A DNA stretch of 64,000 nt from Vreelandella aquamarina (GTDB taxonomy: Bacteria; Pseudomonadota; Gammaproteobacteria; Pseudomonadales; Halomonadaceae): contig NZ_JABYQT010000009.1 of the NCBI RefSeq assembly GCF_020075495.1, forward strand, positions 1 to 64,000, in the 5' to 3' direction. The notes under the pieces are model-generated. The model worked only from the letters and a program-made list of their open reading frames with translations. It made no database searches and was not told where the DNA came from. Made by a program: the position numbers and the translations under genes. Positions 8,360-17,747 of the stretch are shown here, in pieces (position 1 is the stretch's first letter; every line of letters begins with the position of its first letter).

Positions 8360-9499
8360 GTGATGGCAATGCGGCTAAACGGTTTTCGATTGATTAAAAG
8401 ACGCTTTATCCAGCTAGGTAGCGTACTGCTTGTATGCCTGCTTGCCCTGCCGGCCCACGCCGAACGTGTTCGCGAGCTGGCCAGCTTTGCAGGCGTGCGC
8501 GATAACCAGTTGGTAGGTTACGGGCTGGTCGTAGGTCTGGACAGCACGGGTGACCAGACGACCCAGGCGCCGTTTACCGGTCAAAGCTTGACGAATATGC
8601 TGTCGCAACTGGGCGTGACCATTCCACCGGGCACCAACATGCAGCTGCGCAACGTGGCCGCGGTAATGGTAACCGCCGATCTGCCACCGTTTTCACGACC
8701 GGGCCAGCGTCTGGATATCGTGGTTTCCTCGATTGCCAACGCGCGCAGCTTGCGTGGCGGCACGCTCCTCATGACCCCCTTGAAGGGTGCCGATGGCGAT
8801 ACCTACGCAATTGCTCAGGGCAATATGCTGGTAGGGGGGGCGGGAGCTCAGGCGGGCGGCAGTAGCGTACAGATCAACCAGCAGGCCTCAGGGCGCATCC
8901 CGGGCGGGGCGCTGGTCGAACGTGAAGTGCCACTGAACCTGGGCGGCAATGGGGGGCTGCTGGAGTTGCAGCTCAACGAAGCCGATTTTGGCACCGTGCA
9001 GCGCATGGTATCTGCTATCAACAGCGAGTTCGGTCAATCCGTGGCTTACGCCCGTGATGGCCGTGTAATCGCGCTTGATGGCCCGCTGGATCCCAATGCG
9101 CGGGTCAATTTCATGGCGCGGGTCGAAAATGTTCAGGTCACGCCTACCGAGGCCCCGGCGCGCGTGGTGCTTAATTCCCGTACGGGTTCTGTCGTCATGA
9201 ACAGTGCCGTGACACTTCGCCAGGCGGCGGTTGCCCATGGCAGTCTGTCCATCATGATCGATTCGCGCTTTGGCGTGAGCCAGCCAGCACCGCTGGGCCA
9301 GGGGCAGACCGTCGTGGTACCCGATGCTGACATCGATATCGAGCAGCAGGAGGCCTATCTGCAGATTGTCGAGGGTGCCCAGCTCAATGAAGTCGTCAAC
9401 GCGCTGAATGCGCTCGGCGCGACGCCTCAGGATTTGATGTCGATTCTGGAGGCCCTCAAGGCGTCTGGCTCGCTGCGCGCTGAGCTCGAGGTCATCTGA
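8360..9499 (+). CDS. flgI: Flagellar P-ring protein FlgI
   Basis: A periplasmic P-ring subunit of 379 residues counted from GTG 8360; the ATGs at 8363 or 8369 are equally possible starts and all leave a clear signal peptide cleaved after LPAHA. The mature protein begins ERVRELASFAGVRDNQLVGY and carries the highly conserved GLVVGLDSTGDQTTQAPFTG and NVAAVMVTADLPPFSRPGQ. The stop overlaps the flgJ start (TGATG), so the two are translationally coupled. FlgA, encoded divergently at 1804-2517, is its folding chaperone. Confidence 0.95.
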   Translation: MMAMRLNGFRLIKRRFIQLGSVLLVCLLALPAHAERVRELASFAGVRDNQLVGYGLVVGLDSTGDQTTQAPFTGQSLTNMLSQLGVTIPPGTNMQLRNVAAVMVTADLPPFSRPGQRLDIVVSSIANARSLRGGTLLMTPLKGADGDTYAIAQGNMLVGGAGAQAGGSSVQINQQASGRIPGGALVEREVPLNLGGNGGLLELQLNEADFGTVQRMVSAINSEFGQSVAYARDGRVIALDGPLDPNARVNFMARVENVQVTPTEAPARVVLNSRTGSVVMNSAVTLRQAAVAHGSLSIMIDSRFGVSQPAPLGQGQTVVVPDADIDIEQQEAYLQIVEGAQLNEVVNALNALGATPQDLMSILEALKASGSLRAELEVI

Positions 9500-10521
9500 T
9501 GAGTATTTCCAATGACATGACCAGTCAGTTTGCTCTCGATGTCCAGGGCTTTCAGCGTTTGCAGCACAACGCTCGCATGAACCCTGAAGCCAGCGTTCAT
9601 TCAGCGGCTCAGCAGTTTGAAGCCCTCTTTGTGCAAATGATGATGAAGAGCATGCGGGAGGCGATTCCAGCCTCTGGTCTGATGAACAGTTCCACCACCG
9701 ATACCTACCAGCAGATGCTGGATCAGCAGTGGTCACAGGTGATTGCCTCAAAGGGCATGGGCCTGGCCGACGTGCTGGTCGAGCAACTGCAGCGCCAAGG
9801 AGCCATCGGTGGCGCCCCTGAGGCGGATAAAGAACTTCAGGCACTCATTGCCGGCATCCCGAGGGGGACTCCCCGTGTACTGGATGGAGCCTTGCAACCC
9901 CAGGGTGAGCGAGCCGTGGGAACTCAGGCGGATGGCCGCTTTTTGAGCGAACTTGAGGCCATACGTCAGAAAGCCGATGCCGCAGCAGCGGAGCCTGTCG
10001 TGTCTCGCTCGCCGGTATCCACTAACGCACCAGACCATGTTCAGCGCTTTCTGGACAAGCTCGCCACGCCTGCCCAGGCCGCAAGCCGGGCCAGCGGTGT
10101 GCCTGCCGAGTTGATTCTGGCTCAGGCTGCGCTGGAAACGGGATGGGGCCGGCATGAGATAGCGACTCGCCAGGGTGGCAATAGCCATAACCTGTTTGGT
10201 ATCAAGGCAGGTAGCCATTGGCGTGGAGAAACCACCGATATCGTGACGCACGAATATATCAATGGCCGACGTACTCAGGTGGTGGATACATTCCGTGTCT
10301 ACGATTCGTTCGAGCATTCGCTTACCGACTATGCCAATCTGATAGGTAAGAACGCACGTTACGCAGGGGTTGTCCAAGCGGGCAGCGCCGAACAGGCTGC
10401 CTACGCACTTCAGCAAGGTGGGTATGCAACCGATCCACGCTATGCCCAGAAGCTTATCGCCGTGATGAACACGATGGGCAGGCTACCCGACGCAGGCACT
10501 TTACTGGCCGATTCCCGCTAG
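9499..10521 (+). CDS. flgJ: Rod cap and peptidoglycan hydrolase FlgJ
   Basis: A 340-residue two-domain FlgJ. Residues ~1-105 are the rod-cap domain (AAQQFEALFVQMMMKSMREA is its signature). Residues ~170-330 are a GH73 glucosaminidase that opens a hole in the murein: LILAQAALETGWGRHEIATR contains the catalytic glutamate, followed by GGNSHNLFGIKAGSHWRGE and YDSFEHSLTDYANLIG. The linker is rich in Ala/Glu/Arg. The dual-domain form is typical of beta- and gammaproteobacteria. Coupled to flgI by a 1-base stop/start overlap. Confidence 0.95.
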   Translation: MSISNDMTSQFALDVQGFQRLQHNARMNPEASVHSAAQQFEALFVQMMMKSMREAIPASGLMNSSTTDTYQQMLDQQWSQVIASKGMGLADVLVEQLQRQGAIGGAPEADKELQALIAGIPRGTPRVLDGALQPQGERAVGTQADGRFLSELEAIRQKADAAAAEPVVSRSPVSTNAPDHVQRFLDKLATPAQAASRASGVPAELILAQAALETGWGRHEIATRQGGNSHNLFGIKAGSHWRGETTDIVTHEYINGRRTQVVDTFRVYDSFEHSLTDYANLIGKNARYAGVVQAGSAEQAAYALQQGGYATDPRYAQKLIAVMNTMGRLPDAGTLLADSR

Positions 10522-10528
10522 CAGATTC

Positions 10529-10555
10529 TCAAGTTTCCAAGAATGCTGCCGATAG
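10529..10555 (+). promoter_or_regulatory. Sigma-28 promoter of flgKL
   Basis: -35 box TCAAGTTT (10529-10536), 11-base spacer, -10 box GCCGATAG (10548-10555). Only one mismatch in the -35 against the FliA consensus. It lies 28 bases upstream of the flgK ATG, inside the 62-base gap after flgJ, making flgKL late-expressed as well as readable from the flgB operon. Confidence 0.9.
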
Positions 10556-10583
10556 AGTGGGTATCGGTTTGAGGATATAAATT

Positions 10584-12518
10584 ATGAGCATGTTTTCTGT
10601 TGGTTTAAGCGGCCTGAACGCGGCGCAAAATGCCCTGAACACGACCAGCAATAATATCAGCAACGTGTTTACACCCGGTTATAACCGCGAACTTGCCCAA
10701 CTGGGGGAGGGGCGCGTTGGCGGCGGCGTTCGTGTCGACAGTATCGAGCGCCAGTTCAATACCTATGTGGCCAATCAGTTAAACAGTGCGAAGACTCAAT
10801 CCAGTGCGCTAAATACCTACAATAACCAGATTTCACAGATCGATAATTTGCTGGCAGATAGGGCAGCAGGTCTGTCGCCGTTGATGCAAAATTTCTTCTC
10901 TTCCCTGGAAGCAATGGCCAGTGCGCCTTCTGATCCAGCGGCACGCCAAGGTGTGCTCGGGACCGCTAACACCCTGAGCTCCCAGTTTCGCTCGTTTGAT
11001 GGTTACCTGCAGGACATGCAGAGCAACATCAATAATCAGATAAAAGATGAAGTTACTCAGATCAATAATACGGTAGAACAGATTGCCGGGCTCAATAAAG
11101 AAATATCCCTGGCCCGAGCGCGTACCGGTGAAGCGCCCAACAGCCTTCTGAACCAGCGCGATAAAATGGTTTCTGATCTTAACGAGCTCATGGATCTGCG
11201 CCTGAATATTCAGGATGGCAAAACGTACAATATCAGCTTGCCTAATGGTCAGCCGTTAGTGACCGGCACCAACACGTTCAAGCTAGAAGCTGTGGCGTCC
11301 GATGCTGACCCACAGCGTATTGTCGTCGGTTATCGTGATGGTGGTAATAATCTAAAGAAGTTGGATGAGTCAACGATCAAGGGTGGAGCGCTGGGCGGCT
11401 TGATGACCTTTCGCTCAGAGACCCTGGACAAGACCCAGAATCAAATTGGTCAGTTGGCGGTGTCACTCTCCGTTGCATTCAATGAGCAGCACAAGGAAGG
11501 CGTAGACCTAGAGGGAGAAAGGGGAGGGGACTTTTTCTCTGTTGGCACGCCACGAGCAATTCCCAGCCAGAGAAATAGCAGTAGTGTTGATGTGGTGGTG
11601 ACCTTTGACGCTGACAATATCGGTCAACTTAAGGCAACGGACTATACCATTCGTTTTGAAGGTACTGACCCTGTTATCACGCGTAAAGATAATGGACAGA
11701 CCGTAGCGTTCGACAAAGATGCCTGGAATAACGACAGGGAACTTAAGTTCGGTGGTGTCAGCGTTGACTTTAATGGTAATCCGCAAGCCGGTGATCGTTT
11801 CGAAATCCAGCCCGTACGGCGTGCCGGTAACGGTATGAACGTGGATATTACCGATATAGATAAGATTGCTGCTGGCGATGCAGGGTTTGAGGGCGGAGAC
11901 AGCAGTACGCTCAACTCATTTAAACGTACGGGTAATTTAAACATTAGCGGACTAGAAACTTCTCCGACAGCGTTTTCTAGTAGCAAGCAGTATCAATTAA
12001 CTGTGGATGAAGACGGTAAGTTGACCGCAGTGCCTTCAGCTCCGATCAGGGTCAATGACACGGCTTTTGATGCAGATACTGAAGTATTAGAGGAAGGAAA
12101 TATAGTAGTTATTGATGGCATCAGCTTTACGATGGGAGCACTGCCAGACGCCAATGCAACAGCGACGCTAACCGTTAGTCAGAATATTATTTCGGCCACA
12201 GGTGATAACCGTAACGCCTTAGCCCTGCAAGCGCTGCAGAATAATAATAAGGTGGTGGGCGGCTCCGCTTCGGTCAGTGGCGCGTATGCTTCTATCGTGA
12301 GCGATGTGGGTAATCGTGCCAATATTACCCAAGTGAACCTGGACGCTCGCCAGGGATTGACGGATCAACTGCGTGCGGTTCAGCAGTCGGAATCCGGGGT
12401 CAATCTGGATGAAGAGGCCGCGAACCTGATTCGTTACCAACAGTACTATATGGCTAATGCGCGGGTCATTGATACCGCAGGCTCCATTATGGACACCATC
12501 CTGAACCTGCGTAGCTAA
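10584..12518 (+). CDS. flgK: Hook-filament junction protein FlgK (HAP1)
   Basis: A 644-residue FlgK, about 100 residues longer than the enteric protein. N-terminus MSMFSVGLSGLNAAQNALNT and TSNNISNVFTPGYNRELAQL are canonical; the C-terminus reads GVNLDEEAANLIRYQQYYMA then ARVIDTAGSIMDTILNLRS, which forms the D0 coiled coil. The extra length is in the central surface domains (about residues 300-540), where base composition is AT-richer than at the ends. Exported with help from FlgN, it joins the hook to the filament together with FlgL. Confidence 0.95.
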   Translation: MSMFSVGLSGLNAAQNALNTTSNNISNVFTPGYNRELAQLGEGRVGGGVRVDSIERQFNTYVANQLNSAKTQSSALNTYNNQISQIDNLLADRAAGLSPLMQNFFSSLEAMASAPSDPAARQGVLGTANTLSSQFRSFDGYLQDMQSNINNQIKDEVTQINNTVEQIAGLNKEISLARARTGEAPNSLLNQRDKMVSDLNELMDLRLNIQDGKTYNISLPNGQPLVTGTNTFKLEAVASDADPQRIVVGYRDGGNNLKKLDESTIKGGALGGLMTFRSETLDKTQNQIGQLAVSLSVAFNEQHKEGVDLEGERGGDFFSVGTPRAIPSQRNSSSVDVVVTFDADNIGQLKATDYTIRFEGTDPVITRKDNGQTVAFDKDAWNNDRELKFGGVSVDFNGNPQAGDRFEIQPVRRAGNGMNVDITDIDKIAAGDAGFEGGDSSTLNSFKRTGNLNISGLETSPTAFSSSKQYQLTVDEDGKLTAVPSAPIRVNDTAFDADTEVLEEGNIVVIDGISFTMGALPDANATATLTVSQNIISATGDNRNALALQALQNNNKVVGGSASVSGAYASIVSDVGNRANITQVNLDARQGLTDQLRAVQQSESGVNLDEEAANLIRYQQYYMANARVIDTAGSIMDTILNLRS

Positions 12519-12535
12519 TTTTAGGAGTTCCTGTC

Positions 12536-13762
12536 ATGCGTATTAGCAGCGTCACCATGTTCGAGCAAAGCACGGCGTCGATGAATCGACAGCAGAGCGA
12601 TTTTCTGAAAATTAGTCAGCAGATTGCAAGTGGCCGCCGCGTCGTGAACCCTTCTGACGATCCTCAGGCAGCATCACGTGCCATTGGGGTCGATCAGTCT
12701 ATGGCTATTACCGAGCAATATACGAATGCGCGCGTTTCTGCGCGTAACTCGCTTGCTCAAACGGAAAGCATCGTCAACAGCGTTGCAGACGCCATTACAA
12801 GAGCTAAAGAACTTTTAATACAAGCATCAAGCGATACACTCAGTAACGCTGACCGTGAGTCGGTCTCTAGTGAGTTAAAAGGCGTTTATGAGACGCTGAT
12901 AGGCCAGGCAAACGCGACCGACGGGAATGGTCGGCATCTATTTGGCGGATACAAAGATAATGCACCACCGTTTGCCAGAACGCCAGATGGCAACGTTGTA
13001 TACAACGGCGATGCGAATGGCCGCCAGCAGCAGGTAGACAGTATGCGTTTGATGCCAGTAGCTGAGAGTGGCAAGTCCATTTTTCAGAGCGTGGCGAGCA
13101 GCGCCGGTTACATAGCCAAAGCTGAGTCTAGTAATGCAGGTAACGTAACGTTCTCGGGTCTAAGGACTCAAAATGCCTCTGATGATAATTACGGTGGAAG
13201 CTTTGCTATTCAATTTTCAGTAGCCGATAGCGGAGACGGTTTTACCTATAGCGTTATCGGAGGCGATGGCGCAGAGCTTTCAACAGGCAGCTATATAGGC
13301 AATGGTCAGCAGATAGTATTTGGTGGGCTGAGTATTACGCTTGATGGCATGCCTGCAGCAGGTGATCAAATTAGCGTGGCTCGAGCAGGTAGCGAAGAGC
13401 AGCCAGCCGATCTGTTCAAGACGATGGAAGCTGCTATTAGCGTGCTGGAAAAACCTGCTGAAACTCCAACTGAAAAAGCGGCATTGCGCAATACGCTTAG
13501 CACTTCTATGCGCGAGCTAGACAATGCACTGGATAATGTATTGACCGTCAGGGCTTCTGCCGGTGCTCGCCTTAACGAGCTGGATGTCATTGACGCCGTA
13601 GGCAGCAACCGCATGATGAACTACACGCAAACGCTCTCCGATCTGGTAGATCTGGATTACGCGGAAGCGATTTCCGAATACAGTTTGCGCCAGGTGGGTC
13701 TGCAGGCTGCGCAGAAGACGTTCGTGGATATGAAGAGCATGTCGCTGTTCAACTACATGTAG
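12536..13762 (+). CDS. flgL: Hook-filament junction protein FlgL (HAP3)
   Basis: A 408-residue flagellin-like junction protein. The flagellin-type N-terminus (FLKISQQIASGRRVVNPSDD, about residues 23-42) and C-terminus (YTQTLSDLVDLDYAEAISEY, then LRQVGLQAAQKTFVDMKSMS) are intact. The middle is enlarged compared with E. coli FlgL (317) and is AT-richer around 13100-13500, again a surface-exposed variable domain. It follows flgK by 17 bases with TTAGGAG upstream and ends the plus-strand hook operon. Confidence 0.94.
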   Translation: MRISSVTMFEQSTASMNRQQSDFLKISQQIASGRRVVNPSDDPQAASRAIGVDQSMAITEQYTNARVSARNSLAQTESIVNSVADAITRAKELLIQASSDTLSNADRESVSSELKGVYETLIGQANATDGNGRHLFGGYKDNAPPFARTPDGNVVYNGDANGRQQQVDSMRLMPVAESGKSIFQSVASSAGYIAKAESSNAGNVTFSGLRTQNASDDNYGGSFAIQFSVADSGDGFTYSVIGGDGAELSTGSYIGNGQQIVFGGLSITLDGMPAAGDQISVARAGSEEQPADLFKTMEAAISVLEKPAETPTEKAALRNTLSTSMRELDNALDNVLTVRASAGARLNELDVIDAVGSNRMMNYTQTLSDLVDLDYAEAISEYSLRQVGLQAAQKTFVDMKSMSLFNYM

Positions 13763-13790
13763 AACCGGCCTGAGTACTTCGCGTCATCGT

Positions 13791-13823
13791 ATCCCCCTTG
13801 AGGCCAGCAGCTTCACGGGGGAT
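13791..13823. terminator. Shared hairpin between flgL and fliR
   Basis: ATCCCCC at 13791-13797 pairs with GGGGGAT at 13817-13823, with a partly pairing interior (GAGGC/GCTTC). It lies between the convergent flgL and fliR stops; its right arm touches the fliR stop codon. On the plus strand it is followed by TAGTTTAAG, only a weak T tract, so efficiency is uncertain. Confidence 0.55.
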
Positions 13824-14614
13824 TAGTTTAAGGGGGCCATCGCTTCTATCAGTGTTTGCATCATCCCGAGCGCCTGGCTGAAGAGTGATTGCAAGAAACG
13901 GCCGATATCGGTCATCAGGACCATCAAGAGGGTAAGGCCAACGGTCAGTGAGGTAGGAAAGCCGATGTTGAAAACCGTGAGCTGAGGGGCGGAGCGGTTG
14001 AGAATGCCAAGTGCGAGATTAATGGTCAAAAGCGAGCCAACCAGCGGCAGAGCCAGCAACATGCCTGAAGCAAAAATGGTACCTGCATACCGGGCCAGCA
14101 GTTCGAAGGCGTTTGGATTGAGTCCTTGCATGCCGATGGGTAGCGTCTGAAAGCTCATTACCAGCGTTTCAAGCACCATCAGATGTCCGTTGTACGCCAG
14201 AAACATCAGTAGCGTGATCATGTACAAGATACGCGAAAGCACCATGATATTGGTACCGCTTGCCGCGTCAAAGAAACTGGCGAATCCCAATCCCATCTGC
14301 AAGCCGATATACTCACCCGCCGCTTGCACGACTGCAAATATGATGTGCATCACCAGGCCAATGGCCAGGCCGATCACGATCTGCTCGACCATGATGCCTA
14401 TTCCCGCCCAGGACATGATGGCCACGTTGGGCATGGCCGGCAGGAGAGGGGCGATGACGATGCTGACCAGAACGGCCAGGCCTACCTTGGCCTGATTGGG
14501 AATGCTGGAGTGCCCCCAGAGCGGTGCGGCGGCCATGAAGGCCGTGATACGCGCAAAGGGCCACAGGAAGGCGATAAGCCAGCCTTGCAGTTGGGCGAAG
14601 GTGACCTCTACCAC
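13823..14614 (-). CDS. fliR: Flagellar export gate protein FliR
   Basis: A 263-residue inner-membrane protein with several hydrophobic segments, part of the FliPQR export-gate core. It opens VEVTFAQLQGWLIAFLWPFA with the conserved RITAFMAAAPLWGHSSIPNQ, and contains GLQMGLGFASFFDAASGTN (about 105-123) and PLVGSLLTINLALGILNRSA, typical FliR motifs. The start is a GTG at 14614, 4 bases after the fliQ stop. Last gene of the fliF-to-fliR operon. Confidence 0.95.
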   Translation of the reverse strand: MVEVTFAQLQGWLIAFLWPFARITAFMAAAPLWGHSSIPNQAKVGLAVLVSIVIAPLLPAMPNVAIMSWAGIGIMVEQIVIGLAIGLVMHIIFAVVQAAGEYIGLQMGLGFASFFDAASGTNIMVLSRILYMITLLMFLAYNGHLMVLETLVMSFQTLPIGMQGLNPNAFELLARYAGTIFASGMLLALPLVGSLLTINLALGILNRSAPQLTVFNIGFPTSLTVGLTLLMVLMTDIGRFLQSLFSQALGMMQTLIEAMAPLN

Positions 14615-14618
14615 CGCA

Positions 14619-14888
14619 CTACATCACCATGTTGGGGATATTGGTAAATAGCCGATAGGTAAAATCGGTGATAAGCCCGATCAGCCACGGGCCGGCCAAT
14701 ACGAGAACGGCAAATACCGCCAGAATCTTGGGAATGAACGTCAGCGTCATTTCATTGATCTGGGTCGCGGCCTGGAAAAGACTGATGATCAAACCTGTAA
14801 AAAGGGCTGCCAGCAGTACGGGCGCTGCCAGGAATAGCGTTACCCGCATGCCCTGATAAGCCATGCTCATCACCATTTCAGGGGTCAT
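14619..14888 (-). CDS. fliQ: Flagellar export gate protein FliQ
   Basis: An 89-residue membrane protein with two transmembrane helices, as usual for FliQ: MTPEMVMSMAYQGMRVTLFL begins the first, and FIPKILAVFAVLVLAGPWLI the second. The conserved SLFQAATQINEMTLTFIPK loop joins them. I place the start at 14888, where AGGAG lies 7 bases upstream, not at the ATG 15 codons earlier. It forms the export pore with FliP and FliR on either side in the operon. Confidence 0.95.
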   Translation of the reverse strand: MTPEMVMSMAYQGMRVTLFLAAPVLLAALFTGLIISLFQAATQINEMTLTFIPKILAVFAVLVLAGPWLIGLITDFTYRLFTNIPNMVM

Positions 14889-14898
14889 TTCGGCGCTC

Positions 14899-15672
14899 CT
14901 AGAGTATGTAAAAGCTTTCGGCCAGCGAGCCAATGATCAGTTGCCAGCCATCGACCAGGATAAACAGCATCAACTTGAACGGCAGCGAAATGGTGACTGG
15001 TGGTACCATCATCATGCCAAGTGCCATCAGCGTACTCGCCACGACCAAGTCGATGATCAGAAAAGGAATGAAGACGGTAAAGCCGATCTGAAAGGCCGTC
15101 TTGAGCTCGCTGGTGACGAAGGCCGGCAGCAACACACGCATGGGCAGCTCTTCGGGACCTTGCAGCGGCCCTACGTCGGCCAGACGAACAAACAGGGCAA
15201 TATCCGGCTCTCGTGTCTGTGCCAGCATGAACTCACGAAACGGTAGTTGGGCAAGCTGCAGGAACTCCTCGAAATTGATGGTCTCGTTCGCTAGCGGTTG
15301 CCAGGCGGTGTCATATACCTGGGTAATGACCGGCGACATGATGAAAAAGGTCAAGAATAGCGCAATGCCGAGCAACACCTGATTGGGGGGTGTCGACTGG
15401 GTTCCCATGGCCGTGCGCAGCAGGCTGAGAACGATGATGATGCGCGTAAAGCTGGTCATCATCAAAAGCATCGCCGGCAAGAAGGCAAGGGAGCTTAACA
15501 GCAGCAGTGTTTGAAGGGAAAGAGACCACTGCTGGCCACCATCGTCCAAGGGTTGGGAAACAATGCCTGGCAACTGCTGGGCGTGAGCGGGGGTGATCAG
15601 TAGGCAAAGAATGATCGCAATGCCAGGCAGCAAGCGCCAGAGGGGCCGAGAAAAGTGCATCCGGTATCTCAT
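14899..15672 (-). CDS. fliP: Flagellar export gate protein FliP
   Basis: A 257-residue FliP with a cleavable signal peptide (hydrophobic to about residue 30, TPAHAQQ). The conserved core is clear: [40 protein letters not shown] and [19 protein letters not shown], then late [20 protein letters not shown] and [19 protein letters not shown]. FliP makes the main ring of the export gate. The start at 15672 overlaps the fliO stop (ATGA); the ATG at 15660 is an alternative giving a shorter signal. Confidence 0.95.
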   Translation of the reverse strand: MRYRMHFSRPLWRLLPGIAIILCLLITPAHAQQLPGIVSQPLDDGGQQWSLSLQTLLLLSSLAFLPAMLLMMTSFTRIIIVLSLLRTAMGTQSTPPNQVLLGIALFLTFFIMSPVITQVYDTAWQPLANETINFEEFLQLAQLPFREFMLAQTREPDIALFVRLADVGPLQGPEELPMRVLLPAFVTSELKTAFQIGFTVFIPFLIIDLVVASTLMALGMMMVPPVTISLPFKLMLFILVDGWQLIIGSLAESFYIL

Positions 15673-16112
15673 GGAGTCTGGGGGGGATCGCTGTCGACGG
15701 CTTTACGCCGGGTTTTCGCCAGTGCCTGAGCAAGGCGCTGCGAAAAGCGCGAAGAAGCGTCAGGGGGCGTATCCGTATCAAGCGGACGATCTGCTGGCGC
15801 CGGACGTTCATGGAGCTTGGTAATACGCCCGCTACTCACGCCCAGCACCAGCCACGTATCTTCTATCTCGACCACGACCACGCGCTCACGATTGCCGACC
15901 GCCGTACTGGTAATGACGCGCAGATGAGCGCCCTGGTAAGGGCGCAGGTTCTGCCAGCGTTTCAATAGTGCGGTAAACAGCAAGATAAGTGCAATGACGA
16001 ATGCCAAGGCCGCGGCCGTCTTGCCCAGCATGGCCATGCCGATAAAGGCATCGCTGCCACTACCCAGCGCGTCAATGGCGTTATCTTGATGTGACGGCGG
16101 TGCGACACTCAT
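15669..16112 (-). CDS. fliO: Flagellar export assembly protein FliO
   Basis: A 147-residue single-span membrane protein. One transmembrane helix lies near residues 30-48 ([18 protein letters not shown]) and is followed by the cytoplasmic FliO domain ([20 protein letters not shown], then [15 protein letters not shown]). FliO is a scaffold for FliP ring assembly. Coupled to fliN and fliP by 4-base overlaps at both ends. A run of seven C lies in the last codons, where slippage would change only the extreme C-terminus. Confidence 0.9.
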   Translation of the reverse strand: MSVAPPSHQDNAIDALGSGSDAFIGMAMLGKTAAALAFVIALILLFTALLKRWQNLRPYQGAHLRVITSTAVGNRERVVVVEIEDTWLVLGVSSGRITKLHERPAPADRPLDTDTPPDASSRFSQRLAQALAKTRRKAVDSDPPQTP

Positions 16113-16675
16113 CGGTTAAGCTTGTGAATGCGCTCGGATGGGGTAATGATCTCCGTGATGCGGATACCATACTTGTCTTCAATGACCACAACCTCGCCCT
16201 GGGCAATCAGATAACCGTTGATCAGGATATCCATCGGTTCACCCGCGAGTCCCTCGAGCTCGATCACCGAGCCCTGAGCAAGTTCAAGCAGCTGCTTGAT
16301 GGTCAGTTTGGTACGGCCAAGCTCGACGGTCAGCTTTACCGGAATATCCATGATCATTTCGAGATCGCGGGCCTGCTCGTTGGCACTACCCGGACCCAGT
16401 GGCCTGAATATCTCATCGCTTGCGGCCTTGGCCACCGGGGCAGGCTCGCTTGGAGCCTCTTCTTCTTCGGAAGCTCCCTGTTCGGCCATCGCCGCCGCCC
16501 ACGGGTCGTCCTCTTCAGCGGCGTCCTCTTCGGCGGCTTCCTGTTCGGCCATCGCGGCTGCCCAGGGATCTTCTTCACCAGCCGTGCTGGCGACGGAGGA
16601 GTCTTCCTGCTCAGACATGGCGTCCGCCCAATCGTCATCGGAAACATTTTGATCGGGTTTGTTAGGATCAGTCAT
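16109..16675 (-). CDS. fliN: Flagellar switch protein FliN with a triplicated N-terminal motif
   Basis: A 188-residue switch protein, about 50 residues longer than enteric FliN (137). The C-terminal SpoA domain is canonical ([60 protein letters not shown]). The N-terminal ~75 residues are acidic and contain three copies of a short W-A-x-A-M-x-E-Q element: DDWADAMSEQ (W16), EDPWAAAMAEQ (W38) and DDPWAAAMAEQ (W59), spaced 22 and 21 residues. Enteric FliN has one such element (DLWAEALSEQ), which is implicated in CheY-P binding. FliN forms the base of the C ring with FliM and binds FliH. Overlaps fliM and fliO by 4 bases each. Confidence 0.96.
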   Translation of the reverse strand: MTDPNKPDQNVSDDDWADAMSEQEDSSVASTAGEEDPWAAAMAEQEAAEEDAAEEDDPWAAAMAEQGASEEEEAPSEPAPVAKAASDEIFRPLGPGSANEQARDLEMIMDIPVKLTVELGRTKLTIKQLLELAQGSVIELEGLAGEPMDILINGYLIAQGEVVVIEDKYGIRITEIITPSERIHKLNR

Positions 16676-17727
16676 GCTTTGGATTCCTTGGCTTTCTGTC
16701 GCGTCGAACCTTTAATAAAGTCCTTCGACGATACGTTGTTCATGACCGCATGGTCGATCATGCGAAGTACGCGCAGCGCGCGTTGCTGGCGCTGGCTACC
16801 GTATTCGCACTCCATGACCGGGACACCGTCAACACGGGCCGTGATGGTATTGGGAATATCCAGAGGCAGCACGTCGCCTTGCTTGAGCCCCATCACGTGC
16901 GCGATGCGACTCGAGATCTGGGCAAACTCGGCAACAAGCTCTACCTCTGATTGGCGCAGCTCGCTTGCCATGCGTCGTGACCAGGTGCCGTCATGATCAT
17001 GGTTACTGTCGTTGATAGGGTTGGCAAGCAGATCCCGCAACGGCTCGATCATGGCGTAGGGCATGCAGATCTGAAAGTTGCTCGAAAGATTGCCCACTTC
17101 GATATTGAACTTGGTATTGACCACGATTTCATTGGGCGAACTGGTGATGTTGGCAAACTTGGCCTGCACCTCTGAGCGCATGAAATTGACATCCAGCGGA
17201 TATACGACCTTCCAGGCTTCCTGGTAGGCATCGATCGCCAGGTTCAGCAGTCGGTGAATGATGCGCTGCTCGGTGTTGGTAAATTCGCGGCCATCCGACT
17301 TGGTAACGAAGCGACCGTCTCCGCCGAACAGGTTATCCACCACCATGAACACCAGGTTGGGTGGAAATACCACCAGCGCTGAGCCGCGCAGCGGCTTCAT
17401 CGATACCAGGTTCAGGTTGGTGGGTACCGGCACGTTACGCGAGAATTCGCTAAAGCTCTGATAGCGTACCGACTCAACCGTAATGTCCGCGCTGCGTCTG
17501 ATCAGGTTGAACAAGCCGTTACGGAAGTAGCGGGCAAAGCGCTCGTTGATGAAATCAAGCGCATGCAGGCGTTCGCGGATGACCCGATGCTGCGTGGCAG
17601 GATCATACGGGCGAATGCGTGCTTCATCCTTGGACGATGACGATACAGCCGACGGCTCATCGTCACCGCTGACCCCTTTCAGCAAGGCATCGATTTCTTC
17701 CTGGGACAGTAGATCGTCCTGCGACAT
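16672..17727 (-). CDS. fliM: Flagellar motor switch protein FliM
   Basis: A 351-residue FliM. The N-terminal CheY-P binding peptide is intact (DDLLSQEEIDALLKGVSG, residues 4-21). The middle CheC-like domain has LHALDFINERFARYFRNGLF and SFSEFSRNVPVPTNLNLVSM; the C-terminal SpoA domain has LKQGDVLPLDIPNTITARVD and GVPVMECEYGSQRQQRALRV. It sits in the C ring, takes the CheY-P signal and sets rotation direction with FliG and FliN. Lies 20 bases after fliL. Confidence 0.96.
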   Translation of the reverse strand: MSQDDLLSQEEIDALLKGVSGDDEPSAVSSSSKDEARIRPYDPATQHRVIRERLHALDFINERFARYFRNGLFNLIRRSADITVESVRYQSFSEFSRNVPVPTNLNLVSMKPLRGSALVVFPPNLVFMVVDNLFGGDGRFVTKSDGREFTNTEQRIIHRLLNLAIDAYQEAWKVVYPLDVNFMRSEVQAKFANITSSPNEIVVNTKFNIEVGNLSSNFQICMPYAMIEPLRDLLANPINDSNHDHDGTWSRRMASELRQSEVELVAEFAQISSRIAHVMGLKQGDVLPLDIPNTITARVDGVPVMECEYGSQRQQRALRVLRMIDHAVMNNVSSKDFIKGSTRQKAKESKA

Positions 17728-17747
17728 GAACGGCTCCAGTTCCCGGG

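Noticed and set aside
15679..15685. Seven-base homopolymers in fliO (15680 region) and flgI (8834 region) as phase-variation sites
   Set aside because: In fliO it would alter only the last few residues, and seven-base runs are expected by chance in DNA of this composition.
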